A DNA stretch of 64,000 nt from QVMM01 sp047030855 (GTDB lineage Bacteria > Bacteroidota > Bacteroidia > Bacteroidales > Dysgonomonadaceae), in assembly GCA_047030855.1 (NCBI GenBank), contig JBKYIJ010000008.1, positions 1,674,001-1,738,000 on the forward strand, written 5' to 3'. The notes below the pieces were generated by a model, which searched no databases, was not told the origin of the DNA, and saw only the letters and a program-made list of their open reading frames with translations. This document shows, one piece after another, positions 63,095-64,000 of the stretch. Numbering within the stretch: the stretch's first letter is position 1; each line of letters opens with the position of its first letter. Position numbers and translations under genes: made by a program.

Positions 63095-64000
63095 TTGTCT
63101 TTATCTTCATTTCGGATTTCTACCCTGCGGATTTTTCCGCTGATTGTCTTTGGCAATTCGTCAACAAATTCGATAATACGCGGATATTTGTAAGGAGCAG
63201 TTACTTTCTTTACATGATCCTGTATTTCTTTTTTCAGATGATCGTTTGCCTTGTCTTTGTACTCGTTTGAAAGTATAATTGTTGCTTTCACCACTTGTCC
63301 GCGAGCCTCGTCAGGAACTCCCGTTATGGCACATTCAATGACTGCAGGGTGCGTCATGACGGCACTTTCTACCTCAAAGGGCCCGATGCGGTAACCCGAG
63401 CTTTTTATAACGTCATCGACGCGTCCGATAAACCAGTAGTAGCCGTCTTCGTCTCGCCATGCGACATCGCCTGTATGATATATATTGTCGGAATACACTT
63501 GCCTTGTAAGTTCCTCATCCTTGTAATATCCTTTAAACAAGCCCAGAGGTTTTCCTTTATCCGTTCTGATTATGACTTCGCCCTGTTCTCCGTCTTCGGC
63601 TGAACGTCCGTCATAAGTAAGCAGATCTATGTCATAAACAGGATTAGGGACGCCCATTGATCCGGGTTTTGGTTCTATCCACGGAAAAGTTATGATTGTC
63701 GGAGTGGTTTCCGTCTGACCGAATGCCTCCATCATTTTTATTCCTGTTTTTTCCAAGAAAGTATTGAATACCGAGGGATTCAGAGCTTCTCCTGCCGTCG
63801 TACAATATTCCAAAGAAGAGAGATCATATTTGCCGAAATCTTCTCGGATCATAAAGCGATAGACTGTCGGGGGAGCGCAGAAAGACGTGATTTTATATTT
63901 TCCGATAAGTTTCAGCATTAATTCGGGAGAGAACTTCTCATGATCGTGAACAAGTACACATGCTCCTGCGATCCACTGCCCGTATATTTTTCCCCATACC
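63091..64000 (-). CDS. AMP-forming acyl-CoA synthetase, C-terminal part (gene continues past the window)
   Basis: The last about 302 residues of an adenylate-forming enzyme that activates a carboxylic acid to its CoA thioester. The frame is open to the window edge. Motifs seen are SSLEYCTTAGEALNPSVF, MMEAFGQTETTPTIITF (the A5 motif), YYWFIGRVDDVIKSSGYRIGPFEVES (the A8 hinge, in two stretches) and PKTISGKIRRVEIR with the catalytic Lys. It resembles the acetyl-/medium-chain acyl-CoA synthetase group. The N-terminal third with the first ATP loop lies outside the window, so chain-length preference is not inferred. Confidence 0.9.
   Translation of the reverse strand, partial: VWGKIYGQWIAGACVLVHDHEKFSPELMLKLIGKYKITSFCAPPTVYRFMIREDFGKYDLSSLEYCTTAGEALNPSVFNTFLEKTGIKMMEAFGQTETTPTIITFPWIEPKPGSMGVPNPVYDIDLLTYDGRSAEDGEQGEVIIRTDKGKPLGLFKGYYKDEELTRQVYSDNIYHTGDVAWRDEDGYYWFIGRVDDVIKSSGYRIGPFEVESAVMTHPAVIECAITGVPDEARGQVVKATIILSNEYKDKANDHLKKEIQDHVKKVTAPYKYPRIIEFVDELPKTISGKIRRVEIRNEDKDK

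Noticed and set aside
1..64000. CRISPR arrays, tRNA/rRNA genes, insertion sequences, phage genes
   Set aside because: I looked for regularly spaced repeats, cloverleaf-like clusters, transposase or integrase motifs and terminal repeats, and saw none.

Overview
The window looks like a chromosomal segment of an anaerobic member of the Bacteroidales (Bacteroidota). The evidence is indirect but consistent. Many genes are preceded by the Bacteroidetes-type -7 element TAnnTTTG. Ribosomal protein S16 carries the long Ala/Glu/Lys tail of this phylum, and NusB is about twice the usual length. The gene families are typical of gut-type Bacteroidales: GH105, GH140-like, FucP-type sugar transporter, PPi-dependent phosphofructokinase, flavodiiron protein, VorB-type 2-oxoacid:ferredoxin oxidoreductase and CD225/DUF2752. 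I see no rRNA, tRNA, CRISPR array, insertion sequence or phage genes.

Layout. 1-1660 (+): 3' end of hutH, then a secreted GH105 unsaturated-glycuronyl hydrolase. 1675-8162 (-): galactose/pentose-phosphate run galM, sugar transporter, galK, tkt, rpiB. 8280-9107 (+): secreted TPR protein. 9121-12119 (-): large secreted cell-wall amidase with a golvesin-like insert. 12217-12807 (-): rpsP. 12918-19924 (-): tightly packed run recJ, thioesterase, rmlA, rmlC, GH25 lysozyme, S41 protease, lemA, DUF3137. 20172-26818 (-): seven-gene hdrCBA-flxDCBA electron-transfer cluster. 27357-30632 (+): divergent four-subunit 2-oxoacid:ferredoxin oxidoreductase plus a pentapeptide-repeat gene. 30791-32794 (+): OPT oligopeptide transporter. 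32844-35267 (-): purM, CD225 protein, DUF2752 protein, small helical protein. 35377-42776 (+): TPR protein, nusB, yajC, ybbR-like, coaE, carbonic anhydrase, znuA, znuC, M48 protease. 42747-44153 (-): GH140-like. 44353-45999 (+): pfp. 46077-48151 (-): flavodiiron protein and lgt. 48398-49726 (+): dgt. 49732-60797 (-): GNAT, maeB, tpx, uvrA, lytic transglycosylase, cdaA, folP, M24 peptidase. 60938-61885 (+): tsaB and a CDGSH protein. 61955-64000 (-): FkbM methyltransferase and a partial acyl-CoA synthetase.

How the genes fit together. The central 10 kb is the most interesting part. A complete HdrABC module is fused by gene order to FlxABCD, an NAD(P)H-linked flavin/iron-sulfur module with an MvhD-like delta subunit. 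It lies head-to-head with a ferredoxin-reducing 2-oxoacid oxidoreductase. This suggests electron exchange between ferredoxin, NAD(H) and an unidentified disulfide, by analogy with FlxABCD-HdrABC of sulfate reducers. Sugar genes feed glycolysis through PPi-PFK and the non-oxidative pentose phosphate pathway.

Sequence quality. Fourteen genes are broken by single-base indels, and conserved protein sequence continues in the next frame each time. Eighteen of about 22 indels are a single extra base in an A/T run. This points to systematic sequence error rather than real gene loss. Affected genes are annotated over their full inferred extent, with the open pieces described.
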